The notes beneath the pieces are model-generated. The model ran no database searches, was not told the DNA's origin, and was given only the letters and a program-made list of their open reading frames with translations. Below, piece after piece: positions 42,578 to 53,395 of a stretch of 64,000 bases of DNA. A program made the position numbers and the translations under genes. The stretch is from Emiliania huxleyi CCMP1516 (taxonomy: Eukaryota > Haptophyta > Isochrysidales > Noelaerhabdaceae). The stretch's first letter is position 1; each line of letters opens with the position of its first letter. The stretch is from NCBI RefSeq assembly GCF_000372725.1, contig NW_005198966.1:826459-890458 (forward strand), read 5' to 3'.

Positions 42578-43606
42578 TCACACCAGCTGCACGGCTGGCG
42601 CCTCGGCCGTAGCCGCTTCTGGCCTGCTGGCGCGCGAGCGGCGCAAGAGTCCGACGGCCAAGAAGACGGCGGCAAAGGCGCCTACAGTATTCGGTGCACT
42701 CGCGGCTAGTGTTGCTGCTAGCGTGCGTGGAGCCTCGGCTCGCGGTGTGTCCGTTGCGGCACCGGTTGCGGCGAAGACGCCGGCGTGGGTTGCGACCAGC
42801 TCGCCGGCCTCGTCCTACAGTGCGGAGGTACATTCACGCAGGGCGGGGAGGGGGGAGGGTGCGTTGAGGCGGTGGAGAGGGCGCACAATCTTGTGAAGGT
42901 AGTTGCGGGATGGCTTGCACTGGCTGTACCAGGCGCTTGATGCAGTACAGACGGAGCCAGCTTCACAACAGGTGGCGCCAGTCCAGGAGTTGCCGCCGCA
43001 CTGCGCCCATTTTAGCTGACAAATGGTAGGGTTGCCGCCCGGCATGCCTGGGCGCGGAAAGACTGCGGTCGGGCAGCCCGCGTAGCCAGGGTGGGCCGCG
43101 CACCAGGCGCTGAGGCTCACGCCCTTCTGGCAGGCCATGCACGAGGCGGTCATAGCCATGCAACACACTGTAGGGTTGCCACCAGGAGCAGGGTGAGGTA
43201 CGGACCAGTAGTCGCCCGTGCGGTGGTTGCCGCCGGAGGTCCCGCAGCCCCAGCTGTTGCACCCGTGCGCCTTCCAGTCGCCCGTGTACTTGTTGCTGGT
43301 GATGGAGCCCTGGTGGTTGCTCGCGGTGGTCTCGCCTGTCCAGTGATTCGTAGTGACCTTACCGCCTTTAAAGTCGTGTGCCGTGGTGGTGCCGGTCAGG
43401 TAGTTCGTGTGCACGCAGCCGGACAAGCTGCATGATGAGGATATCCACTTCTCGGTCGGCGGTGCCGCTTCTCCCGCCGCCTTCTCGGTCGGCGGTGCCG
43501 CTTCTCCCGCCGCCCTTTCTGTCGGCGGTGTGGGCTGCACGGAGACCGCCTCCGTTGCCAGCGGGGCGGGCTGCGTGAGCACCGTGAGGACGAGGGGGAC
43601 CAGCAT
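42578..43606 (-). CDS. Secreted or membrane-anchored protein with a CBM1 cellulose-binding module
   Basis: ATG at 43606 opens a signal peptide ([17 protein letters not shown]). Next come a short Thr/Pro repeat ([10 protein letters not shown] twice) and a run of threonine-rich imperfect repeats ([29 protein letters not shown]). A Cys-rich part with [15 protein letters not shown] follows, then [15 protein letters not shown] and [11 protein letters not shown], a textbook fungal-type carbohydrate-binding module 1 with its Trp/Tyr face and Cys pairs. A GT-AG intron (42886-42815, donor GTGCGC) leads in frame to exon 2 (42814-42578), which adds a membrane segment [18 protein letters not shown] near the C terminus. 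Total about 318 residues. No catalytic domain is present. It probably binds cellulose or a similar glucan at the cell surface or scale. Confidence 0.8.
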
Positions 43607-44551
43607 GTGCAATGACCCGCAAGAGCTCGGTCGCCGGAGGTGAACGAGCCGCCGCCTTCGGTTTCTTTTGATCGAGTGTCTGCTACGCTCTCGCGGGCTT
43701 GGAAGTTGACTGTGTGCTGTTGACATCATTCAACAAAACAAATATCCTATCGGCCACTGGCTGTTTGGGTTTCTGCATGCACATGCACATGGAAGAAATC
43801 ACGACTCTCACAGTGATTTGGGCTCGGCAGCTTGTTAGCCCTCAGCCGAAGCTGGGGCCGGTCCCGTAGCCGAGAGAGCCCGCGCCGATGAGTTCGACGC
43901 GGTCGGGAGGCCTTGTGGAGAGGCCAGCGAGATGGCGATCGCTGTACTTCATGGCGCCCTCAAAGTGGGGCTGGCTGACAAGCCAGAGGTCGATACTCTG
44001 GACGACCCATAGGATGCCACGAATGCCTGAAGGAGAGGGAGGCGAGGCCAGAGGCAGGCTCAGCTGCTCTCGGGTGATCCCGCTTTGGAGGCTGAAGGAC
44101 CCGATGGTCCTGTCACATTCGCGTTCCGAGTCGTGCGGTGGGGGTAGAAGAATTCGAGTAGAAATCGAGTCAGCACATCCTTGTAGTACAGCGGACCGCC
44201 AGGCTCGCCAACAGCATCCGCAGGGAGGCAGCATATGAGGCACCAGTTTTCTGGAGAGCTCTCTCTCTCTGCACATGTGCATGTGCATGTGCATGCACAT
44301 TGCATGTTTGCGATTTGGATTTTGGATTTGTTTATTTTCTCATGGTCGCACATCCTAACAAAACAACAAACGTGAACCGTGCCATTCGCTCTCACCGGCA
44401 ACCCTGTCTGCACGTCTCGCGCGCGCGTGAACAGGGCTCCAGGCCCCAAATTACGTGTGAGTGTTAGAGTTGTTTGGTATCCTACCTTATATTTCCCCGT
44501 GTCCGGTTTTCCGTTTCAGCGGAGTCTGGCCGCCACCCAGCACGCATCTCT
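43607..44551. other. Repeat-built intergenic stretch (families A, G, F)
   Basis: Family A inverted at 43793-43875, family G inverted at 44371-44447 and the outer half of family F inverted at 44453-44484. Alternating TGCATG runs lie at 43776-43790 and 44272-44300. A 152-aa minus frame (44300-43842) ends in the family A tail SLGYGTGPSFG and is unidentified (it includes LWVVQSIDLWLVSQPHFEGA). The stretch is probably one or two nested mobile-element copies. Confidence 0.5.
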
Positions 44552-45151
44552 ATGGTGCCCCTCGGCAAGGAGCGCGCTCCGGCGCCGTCCACGACGTCGT
44601 CCGCGCAGCACTCGCGTAGGCGCGCCGGCGTCATCCGGCAGGCGCAGCCGGAGGCGCCTGGGCATCAGCTCGCCGCCTCGCACGCTGCTTCAGAGAAGCG
44701 CAAGGCCAACAAGATGACGCCGATGGAGCGCAGGGCGAAGCGCGCGGCCGACGAAAAGCGGCGCTGGCACGAGAAGCGCAAGGCGACGCGCGAGTCCGCC
44801 GCCAAGTTCAGCATGGCGAGCGAGGACCCCGAGAAGGTGATTGCATCGCTGCTCGATGAGCTCGTGGCCGAGGTGGCGGAAGTTCGCGACGAGGTGGACG
44901 AGGGTGAGCTTCAGGAGGAACTGGAGAAGCTGGTGATTGCGCGTAGCGGCTCGCCGTTGCTCGAGGACACGGGCACATGCGAGGCCGCCGAGCTCGAGCT
45001 GCGCGCAGACGGCTACGGCGCGGCGCGCGGCGACGACGAGCCGAGCTCAAAAAGTAGCAGGAAGGGCTTAGAAGGCTCTAAAAGGGGCTCCCAGGCACTA
45101 AATTTGTCCGCCCGGCCGATGCAAATGTCGTTTTGGGTGTCCGTCCACTGA
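44552..45151 (+). CDS. Basic/acidic coiled-coil protein, unrecognised, 199 aa
   Basis: ATG at 44552 (MVPLGKERAPAPSTTSSAQH). A very basic block KMTPMERRAKRAADEKRRWH with EKRKATRESAAKFSM looks like a nuclear or nucleic-acid-binding helix. A strongly acidic heptad-like segment follows (DELVAEVAEVRDEVDEGELQ). The frame runs to 45151 but coding character weakens after about 45055 (a LysSer-rich part), so an intron or earlier end is possible. It has some resemblance to bZIP-type order (basic region then coiled coil), but the regular Leu zipper is not clear. Confidence 0.4.
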   Translation: MVPLGKERAPAPSTTSSAQHSRRRAGVIRQAQPEAPGHQLAASHAASEKRKANKMTPMERRAKRAADEKRRWHEKRKATRESAAKFSMASEDPEKVIASLLDELVAEVAEVRDEVDEGELQEELEKLVIARSGSPLLEDTGTCEAAELELRADGYGAARGDDEPSSKSSRKGLEGSKRGSQALNLSARPMQMSFWVSVH

Positions 45152-46295
45152 AAACGGACTCCGGCAAGCACTTTTTTGGCGCCGTGGCCGTGCTCGGCGC
45201 GCGCAGCGCGCGGAAAATCGTAAATCGGTGCCATTTTAACCGTTTTCCACGGGGTTTTCTTGTGCATGTTCGGCCTGCCCAGCACCACAAGTCTAGTATT
45301 ACACAGGAGGACGGGACAGGTGAGCGGCCGCGCCGGCCGCGACGGTGTTGACGGCCGGCTCACCGGGACCAGGGACGGTGAGCCTACTGGTTGGAATCTT
45401 TGGGATGCGAGAAATAGTGGCCACGTAGAGTTATACCTGGAGTCTTTGCGACATGTGAAGGCAATACCAAGCTATCCTCTCCTCAAACAACGCACAGTCT
45501 CTCACGCAGACACCCCACGGCACGGACACGGAGGCCTGCCACGGACGGAGGCCGCGCCGACCGAGCGGACAAGGCACGCATCCGGGTACGGTTGCTCACG
45601 TGCTGCGCAGTGGCTGCTATACCACCGGCTCCCTGACCCTCAGCTAAGCCCAGTGGCGATCACGCCGACAACAGGCTGGCGTATCCGTGTCTGTTACCAC
45701 AATACCAGACACGAGCGCGTCGGAAACTCGCGCTCGGTGCCGCCAACGGGGTGTCTGCAGGGCGGCGCAGCCGCCCCGAAGAAAATTTTGGCCGGAGGAA
45801 GTCTGGAGGCCGTCGTTTGTCACGCGGGGAGCCAAGCTGCGGGTCTGCCGTCAGCGGCTTACCCCACTAATTCGACCACGGCGAAGCGATTTCGCTTGGT
45901 TCCACGACCTCCAAGCCACTAATTCGACCACGACCTCCAAGCCGACCGCATTCGGCCGATCTTGTTCACATCTCCAGCTGATCCCGGGTCCGGAAAATGT
46001 TTTTTTTCGTGGAACCAAGACGGGTCGGTGGTGCTCCTTAGCCCTATTATAGAAGCACGCCAGGGTTCGATTTCCGGAGAGTTTTTCGGCCGCGTGACAA
46101 AAAGCGGGTCGCTCCTCATCGCAAACCCTGTCAGCAGAGTCCTCCTACGGGAATGTACGTAAGAGCCACATACACTGAAAAGTGTGGATTTGGGCACTGG
46201 GGTGTGAAGTAAGCCCGTATCTGGCCAGGAGCCGGAACCCTGTGTGGTCGGCGGCCGTGTGGTCGGCTGCGGTGTTAAACCAGCGCTTGACACAC
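45152..46295. other. Intergenic stretch with repeat E copy 2
   Basis: No gene recognised. A short direct repeat CACTAATTCGACCACG lies at about 45866 and 45917. Family E at 46105-46181, with the end pattern of copy 1. T-rich run at 45998-46009. Confidence 0.5.
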
Positions 46296-47516
46296 ATGGG
46301 ACTGCTCTTTCTCAGCCTCTGCACCCTCGCGGCGACGCGCTGGCACGAGCTTGACGGCTACCACTTTGAGCGGTACCGCCAGGAGTTTGGAAAGATGTAC
46401 GCGACGGCTGAAGAGGCGGCAGCGCGTGAGGCCGCCTTCAACAAGAAGCTCAAGGAGGTTCGCTCGCACAACGCTGCCGGCCATTCGTGGTGCGAGTCCA
46501 CGGCTCGACTCACGACCAGAGCACGTCACTCACTGCCCAGCTCTAGTCGACAACCTGAGCGGCACGTTCGTTCGCGCCCCACGGTGGACAGGAAGCGCGG
46601 CGTCAACCACCTCACCGACCGCACGCCTGAGGAGCTCTCCGTGCTGCACGGCCTCGACCGCGCTCTCCTCTTTTCGCAGAAGCACGCTCTCAGCACCGCC
46701 AAGCCGGCGCGCCCCTTTACCAAGGCCGACGAGGTCCCGAGCGGCGTCGACTGGCGGCGGCAGGGCGCGGTGACGCCCGTCAAGAACCAGGGCCACTGCG
46801 GCTCGTGCTGGACGTTCGCCTCGGCCGAGACGGTCGAGTCGCGCTGGTTTCTCAAGACGGGGGAGCTGCAGGACCTCTCCGAGCAGTTCATTCTCGACTG
46901 CACGCCCAACCCGCACGCCTGCGGCGGCACGGGCGGCTGCGGCGGCGGCACGGCGGCGCTCGCATACGAGCGCCTCAAAGCGCTCGGCGGCCTGCCCTCG
47001 GAATGGGTTTATCCCTACCTGGCCGGCCAGACTAGCGGCGGAGACACAAAGTGCCACGGGCTGCCGCTCGGCGGGCTCGAGCAGCCGCACGGCGGCGCGG
47101 TGGCCAAGGCGGCCAACGTGTCGGGCCACGTCTCGCTCGAGCCAAACTCGTACGACGCGGTCATGCACGCGCTCACGGCGGGGCCTCTCGCGGTGTCGGT
47201 CGACGCGGGCGGCTGGCACGACTACGAGGAGGGCGTCTTCGGCGGCGGCAACCACAGCCACCCCAGGCTCGACCACCTGGTGCAGCTGGTGGGCTACGGC
47301 ACGACGCCAGCGGGCGCAGACTACTTTCTGGTCCGCAACTCTTGGACGCCGCGGTGGGGCGAGGGCGGGTACATGAAGGTCGCGCGGTCGAGGGACGCGC
47401 CGTGCGGCGTCGACCTGCACCCGATGGACGGCGACGGCTGCAAGGGCGGGCCGGCGACGGTCAAGGTCTGCGGCCAGAGCGGCATCCTGTACGATGGCGT
47501 GTACCCGCTCGTGTAG
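46296..47516 (+). CDS. Papain-family (C1A) cysteine protease
   Basis: ATG at 46296 with signal peptide MGLLFLSLCTLAAT. Exons 46296-46489 and 46592-47516 join through a 102-bp GT-AG intron (donor GTGCGA) to 372 residues; removing the intron restores the propeptide motif SWKRGVNHLTDRTPEE. The I29 inhibitor propeptide shows YHFERYRQEFGKMYATAEE. Mature enzyme: VDWRRQGAVTPVKNQGHCGS with CWTFA (oxyanion Gln and active Cys), LDHLVQLVGYG (active His) and LVRNSWTPRWGEGGYMKV (active Asn). A Cys-rich CGGTGGCGGGTAAL segment precedes the usual substrate-binding loop. A complete, probably active vacuolar or secreted endopeptidase of normal length. Confidence 0.92.
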   Translation: MGLLFLSLCTLAATRWHELDGYHFERYRQEFGKMYATAEEAAAREAAFNKKLKEVRSHNAAGHSWCESTARLTTRARHSLPSSSRQPERHVRSRPTVDRKRGVNHLTDRTPEELSVLHGLDRALLFSQKHALSTAKPARPFTKADEVPSGVDWRRQGAVTPVKNQGHCGSCWTFASAETVESRWFLKTGELQDLSEQFILDCTPNPHACGGTGGCGGGTAALAYERLKALGGLPSEWVYPYLAGQTSGGDTKCHGLPLGGLEQPHGGAVAKAANVSGHVSLEPNSYDAVMHALTAGPLAVSVDAGGWHDYEEGVFGGGNHSHPRLDHLVQLVGYGTTPAGADYFLVRNSWTPRWGEGGYMKVARSRDAPCGVDLHPMDGDGCKGGPATVKVCGQSGILYDGVYPLV

Positions 47517-48352
47517 ATCGAGAGCGAGAGCGTATCCGTATGATCGGTACGAATGTATTGAGTGTTGAGTCGGGTTGTGTTTGACCCGACTCCCGTTGTC
47601 GGACTCGCCGGTGGGGCTCGGAGCTGAACAGCTGTCGAGGCGCCCGCGAGCGCCGCACATATGCGTCGAGTTCGAGGCAGGCTGCCTATGTATGTTTGTC
47701 TCGTGTATGTGTCCCAGTGTCCGTGTGTGAGAAACCCGAGACAGAGAAGAAAACGGCGTTTGAGTGGTGTGTGTCGTGTGTGTGTGGCCCCCCCACCTCT
47801 CAGTCTCACCTCGCCCTCTCCAACACTGTCCTCTCCTCGCCTCCCGCGCGCCGCGGCGGGGGGCCGAACCGCAACCGGGCAACCGCCGCGCGCGGTGTGT
47901 ACGTTGGTCCATGGACCATGGTCGTGCGCGCCGTGTGCGGGAAGTGCGCGGCGTGGAGCTGCCTCACTCAGCGGACAGTTGCCAAGGAGTTGCTGCATTG
48001 CCCATGCTGGGGGTGCGGGTGGGGCGTGGCGGGGTGCGGGTCGGGGTGGCCGCGGTGGGGCGGAGCCGGAGGGGCGCCCGGCCCCGGGCGCTCTGTTGAC
48101 AGTCTGTCAGTCTCAGTTTTACGTGTGCGTGTCGTAGCTCGTACGGCTTTACGGTGTAGGCTGTAGCGAGAGTCGCACGGTGCCGCCACGAGCGGCGTGT
48201 GGAGTGTGTATGATCGTGCAATCGGGACAAGATCTGAGAGCACAATATGAGGAGCCTGACGCGTGGCGGCGGCGTCTCGTGGGGCCGTTGTCGGGCGCGG
48301 GCCTCACATCGACCAGTATCGCCGAGCGACCCAACGCCCCAACGGTGCCGCA
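47517..48352. other. Intergenic stretch, no gene
   Basis: GT-rich low-complexity sequence at 47690-47800 and G-rich sequence at 48000-48080. A plus frame with VVRAVCGKCAAWSC near 47920 has paired Cys but no supporting exon structure. Confidence 0.4.
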
Positions 48353-49549
48353 TCAGCCCCCATGGCGGCGCCGCTGCCGAACCGAGTCGATGCGGCGCGC
48401 CACGAAGCGGCGCAGCCGCTCCCTCTTGCCCAGCGTCGCCTCCGCGAGCGCCGCCTCGGCCGCGTCGGCCCTCTGCACCGCCTCGTCCCTCTCGCGCCGG
48501 GCGGCCGCCGCCTCCGCCCTCGCTGCGCCCGCCGCGCAGTCGCTGTCCAACGCGGCGCGGCGCGCCCTCGCGAGCTCCTCGCTCGCCGCCGCCGCCGCCG
48601 CTGCAGCGCGGCTCGCCTCCTCGAGCGCGTTCCCCGCCGCCGCCGCCTGCAATTTCGGGCGGGCGGCGCCGGTGATGGGCCGGCGTCTGGCTCGCCCACG
48701 AAGGTTGCGCAGCTAGGAGCCTCATTGGCAGGAAAGTTGCACAGCTAGGAGCCTCATTGGCAGGAAGGTTGCGCAGCTAGGAGCCTCGCTTGGGCGGACT
48801 CTGCTGCGATCTCGGCTGCTCTCGGCCAATCTCTGCGGCGATCTCGCCTCCTCGGCAGAGGACGCGCGAGAGAGCGCGTGGGTGAGATTCGTCTGCAGCG
48901 CCGCGCGCTCTGCGGTGGCCTCCTCGGCCGCCGCCTCCATCGCCGCCCGAGTGGTGCGTAGCGAGTCTTGCGCTGTCTCGAGCGCGTCGTCTAGCTCCGC
49001 CACCGCGGCCCTCGCCGCCTCCCGCCCCTGCTCGAGCTCGTCGCGCGACGCCTCGAGCTCCGTCTCCGCCCGCGCAAGGGCCGCGCGCGCCTCCGCCTCG
49101 CCCGCGCCCGCCCTCGCCGCCGCCGCCTCGGCGCAGCTGGCCCGCGCTGCCTGCGTCTCTGCCGCCGCGCCCGCCGCCGCGAGCCGCGCCGCCGCGTCGG
49201 CGCGCGTCGCTTCGGCCGCGGACAGGTCTCGCGTCAGTGAGGCCGCCAGCTGCCGCAACCGCTTCTCTGCGCTGGATCCTAGCGCGTCCTCCTCCGCCTC
49301 CACCTGCGCGTCGAGGCGGCGCTGCGACGCGGCATTCATCTCATCCAGCGCGGCGCTCGCGTCGAAGGCGAGCTCCTTGCCCGGGTCGCCTCTTCCCAGG
49401 CCCTTGGCCATGTGAATCGCCCGCTCAAAGGCGGCCCAGACGCTGCTGTCGCCGGAGCAGCGCGGCGGTGGAAGCCTGGCGATGGAGGGAGACGGCCGCC
49501 AGGGAGCGGGAGGAAGCCAGGCGGAGGAGAGGTAGAGGGCGAGGATCAT
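48353..49549 (-). CDS. Coiled-coil protein with hydrophobic leader, 331 aa
   Basis: ATG at 49549 (MILALYLSSAWLPPAPWRPS), a hydrophobic start that could target the ER or plastid. Exon 1 (49549-48848) and exon 2 (48646-48353) join in phase 0 through a GC-AG intron (donor GCGAGA). Nearly the whole protein is an Ala/Glu/Arg-rich coiled coil (for example RDELEQGREAARAAVAELDD), ending in a basic tail LRRFVARRIDSVRQRRRHGG. The intron contains three tandem 32-bp units (48701-48788). Likely structural; function unknown. Confidence 0.65.
48701..48788 (+). repeat. Intronic tandem repeat, 32-bp unit
   Basis: AAGGTTGCGCAGCTAGGAGC and the next 12 bases repeat nearly three times inside the intron of the coiled-coil gene. 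The middle copy differs by two bases. Confidence 0.85.
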
Positions 49550-49552
49550 CGG

Positions 49553-51154
49553 CGAGGTTCGACTGCGGCCTGCAAGACGCGAAGAGAAGAAAGCAAGTGC
49601 CGCACGCTCTGCTCGCAGCAGTTGTCGTACAGGTCCTCGAGCTCGACCCAGCGCGTATCAATGAAGCCGTCGTCATTCTGGTCCTCTCGAAACTTGCCGC
49701 GGGTGAGGTAGCACAGCGACGTCTCCGCCGCGGCCAGCTCATTGCGCCGCTTCTTCCCGCCACGAGCTGCTCAGGGTCGGCGAAGCGCATGCCAATCACC
49801 TCCTTGATCTCAAAGCAGTATGTCGGCACGACCGCGTCGTCTCCTCTGCCGTCGGCGAGGCGCGCCACGCGCTCGGGGGTATCGCCGGCAAAGATGAGGT
49901 GTGTCATATGTAGAAACGGTTCCAGCTGTGAGTCGGACAGCGCTGCCAGCTCGTCCATCGTCATAAGCCTCCCCGTTTTGCCCAAGCTGTGGCGCTCGAT
50001 CTCGCGCCGTAGCTCGGCTACGTCATGGAAGGGACGGAAAGCCTCCCGATATTCCCCATCCCGGATCGCCGTTGGCTTCGCGCGGGCAGCGTAGCGCCCC
50101 GCCAGTCGTTCCGCGTGTTTTACGACCATATCGGCGATGAGGTCCGCCTCGGTCGCCACCTCATCCAGCCAGGCTCTCACCTCGTGCGCAGCTAGTTTGA
50201 TCGGCACCCCGGCCAAATCAGTCTGGGCTGGCATAGGATGGCTCGGCAACGGGGCAGTGTCTACTCCCTCTCGAGCCTGGGGGTCCGCCCTGATCGCCGC
50301 CACCGCCGCGGCGAGGGCCATCCTCCTCCCCTTCAGCGTCTTCCCCATGTCCGTGTAGGCGTGGTGGTTGAAGACCACCCCAGGCCTTTCCCTAGAGGCC
50401 TAGAGGCCTCGTCGGTCAGCAAGTACTCCACTGCCACCTTGGCCTGCGACCCCATGTAGAAGTGCAGCTCCTCGCACAGGTGTTGGCACAGCTTCCGGAG
50501 CTCCCCACAAGTGCTGGCCCCTCGACGGGCCAGCTCCGCCGCCCGTCGAAGCTCGTCCGCCTTCTCGGCAACTCTCTGACTTACCTCGTCTGGAGCCCTT
50601 ACTCGCGCCCGGCGTGTTGTGCCTCGCCAACTCGAGTAGATCGTGAAGAGGACGGAGTGGAACGCCGCCGATGCGGCGTATGCCCCTTCCCCCTCGCTCT
50701 TCTCCCTCCCGAGGTCTTGCAGCTGCCCCTGTATGTGCGACACGATCCTCTCGTGCGAAGTGGTGGGGAGCTTCTCCCCCGTCACCTCATCTACATCGAG
50801 GAGGAGGCCATCCACCTTCCCGCCCCCTCCCCTCCCGTATCTGCGCAAGGTCATCCAGCTTCCAGGCGGCCGCCGGCCGCCTCCCTCCCTCGTCGCGCCG
50901 GCGCCAGCACGTCGGCCCCTACCACCGACGTCGAGCCCATTGCGCACATGCGTCGTAGCGTGTCAAGGACCCCGGCCTGCGCCCACTGCATCCAGCACCT
51001 CCGGCCCGCTTCCGCTGAGCCTGAGGGGGGGTCCGGCAGAGGGGCTCCTGCTGTCTGCAGGGCCTCCATAATCTGCCGGCGGACGCCCGCCCAGGCGTCC
51101 CACTCCCCTTCAGGGGCCCTACACATCTCGTGCCATCGCCGCAGGAACTCCATT
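49553..51154 (-). CDS. Unresolved coding region, unrecognised protein
   Basis: Good coding character over 1.6 kb but spread over more than one reading frame, through unrecognised introns, sequence errors or decay (about two or three breaks). Segments include MEFLRRWHEMCRAPEGEWDA (start near 51154), DGLLLDVDEVTGEKLPTTSH, a helical part LCQHLCEELHFYMGSQAKVA, FNHHAYTDMGKTLKGRRMAL, MTMDELAALSDSQLEPFLHM and FEIKEVIGMRFADPEQLV. Its 3' end touches the start of the coiled-coil gene. It could be a mobile-element protein; no family can be named. Confidence 0.35.
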
Positions 51155-51428
51155 GAATTTTCTCTTTTGTGCGAGGCCGCTCGGTTGGGAAATTCTCTTT
51201 TCAGTGGGTGGGAGTTTTGCGTAAAATGCCTTTCAGTTTGTTGAATCCTTCGGTTCTTGGTCCTCGGCAGAAGGACACAGGTCAGGCTGAGCACAACACC
51301 CACCTCCCACGCTTGACTCGTTGTCGCTGCACGCTTGACTTACCATCGCTGCTGAAAAGCTCAAGCCTTCAGTGGGTGGCTTTTAGGTCAACACTCGAGC
51401 CGCTCGTCGCTTCCGCCGTCGAAATCCT

Positions 51429-51753
51429 ATGGCTACCCCGCACTTCACGCTCGCCTCCGGCCCTCCGCCTCCGCCGCGCCCGCCACCGTGGTGGTTTAAA
51501 CCGCCGCCGTCGCCGCCGTCGCCCTCGCCTGCACTGCCGCGACCACCACCGCAGCCGCCGGTGCCGCCGCCGGTGCCTCCTTCGCCGCCGCTGCCGCCGC
51601 CGCCGCCGTACCAACCACCACTGCCACTGCCGCCGCCCCTTCCACCCTCTCCTCCCTCTCCACCATCTCCACCCTCTCCGCCACCCTGGCCGCTGCCGCC
51701 ACTGCCACCACCGCAGCCGCCGCTGCCGCCGCCGCCGCCGCCGATGCCGCCCA

Positions 51754-51789
<36 letters not shown>

Positions 51790-52996
51790 ACCAACCACTG
51801 CCGCCCCTGCCGCCGCCCCTCCCACTCTCTCCACCCTCTCTGCCACCCTGGCTGCCGCCCTCTCCTCCACCACCCTCTCCCTCTCCCCCACCACCCTCTC
51901 CGCCACCCTGGCTGCCGCCCCCTCCTCCACCCTGGCCGCCGCCGCGGCCGCCGTCTCCACCCCAGCCTCCTCCACAGCCGCCACGGCCGCCATATCCACT
52001 CCCACCACCGCCGCTGCCACCCCAACCTCCCCCTCCGCCGCAACCGCCGCCGTCGCCGCCGTCGCCCTCGCCACCTCCACCCTCGCCACCACCGCCGTCG
52101 CCGTCACCCTCGCTGCCGCCGCCCTCGCCGCCGCCCCCCTCGCCGCCGTCCCCCTCCCATCCGCCACCGCCCTTGGCCCCGCCACAGCCGCCGCCGCCGC
52201 TACCACCGCCACTGCCGCCACCACTGTTGCCGCCTTCCTCGCCGCCGTCGCCGCCGTCGCCGTCGCCACCTCCACCCTCGCCACCGCCGCCGTCGCCGTC
52301 ACCCCCGTCACCACCGCCCTCGCCGCCGCCTCCCTCGCCGCCGCCCCCCTCCCCTCCGTCGCCGCCCTTGACCCCGCCACCGCCGCCGCCTCCGTCGCCT
52401 CCGTCCCTGCCGCCGCCATGGCTGCCGCCTACCTCGCCGCCTCCCTCACCTCCGTCGCTGCCACCCTCGTCGCCTCCGCCGCCACCTCCTCCTTCTCCGC
52501 CACCCTCGCCGTCCATGCCGCCGACCCCTTCGCAGCCGCCCCTGTCGCCGCCGCCGCGGCCGCCGTCTCCATCCCAGCCTCCTCCACAGCCGCCACGGCC
52601 GCCATATCCATTGCCGCCGCCGCCACTGCCACCCCACCCCCCCCCTCCGCCGCAACCGCCGCCGCTGCCGCCCGCCCCGCCGCCGCCGTCGCCGCCGCCG
52701 CCGTCGCCACCGCCGCCGTCGCCCCTGCTGCCGCCGCCGCTACCGCCGCCGCCGCCGCTACCACCGCCGCTGCCGCCCTCCTCGCCGCCACCCGCTGCGC
52801 CGCCGCCGCCGCCGCCGTCGACGCCGCCGCCGCCGTCGACGCCGCCGCCGCCACCACCCTCTTCACCGTCGCCACTACTGCCGCCGCCCTCGCCGCCGCC
52901 GCCACTGCCACCCTCCTCGCCGCCGCCCGCCGCGCCGCCGCCGCAGCCGCCGCTGCCGCCGCTGACGCCGCCGCCGCCGCCGCCGCCACCGCCGCT

Positions 52997-53031
<35 letters not shown>

Positions 53032-53335
53032 TGCCGCCGCCCTCGCCGCCGGCGCCACTGCCACCCTCCTCGCCGCCGCCCGCCGCGCCGCCGCCGCAGC
53101 CGCCGCTGCCGCCGCTGACGCCGCCGCCGCCGCTGCCGCCACCGCCGCTGCCGCCGCCCATGCCGCCGACCCCTTCGCAGCCGCCCCTGTCGCCGCCGCC
53201 GCGGCCGCCGTCTCCACCCCAGCCTCCTCCACAGCCGCCACGGACGCCATATCCATTGCCGCCGCCGCCACTGCCACCCCACCCCCCCCTTCCGCCGCCG
53301 CTGACGCCGCCGCCGCCGCTGCCGCCACCGCCGCT

Positions 53336-53395
<60 letters not shown>

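Noticed and set aside
46055-46080. T-loop-like GGTTCGATTTCC, possible tRNA
   Set aside because: T-stem does not pair and no matching D or anticodon arms precede it.
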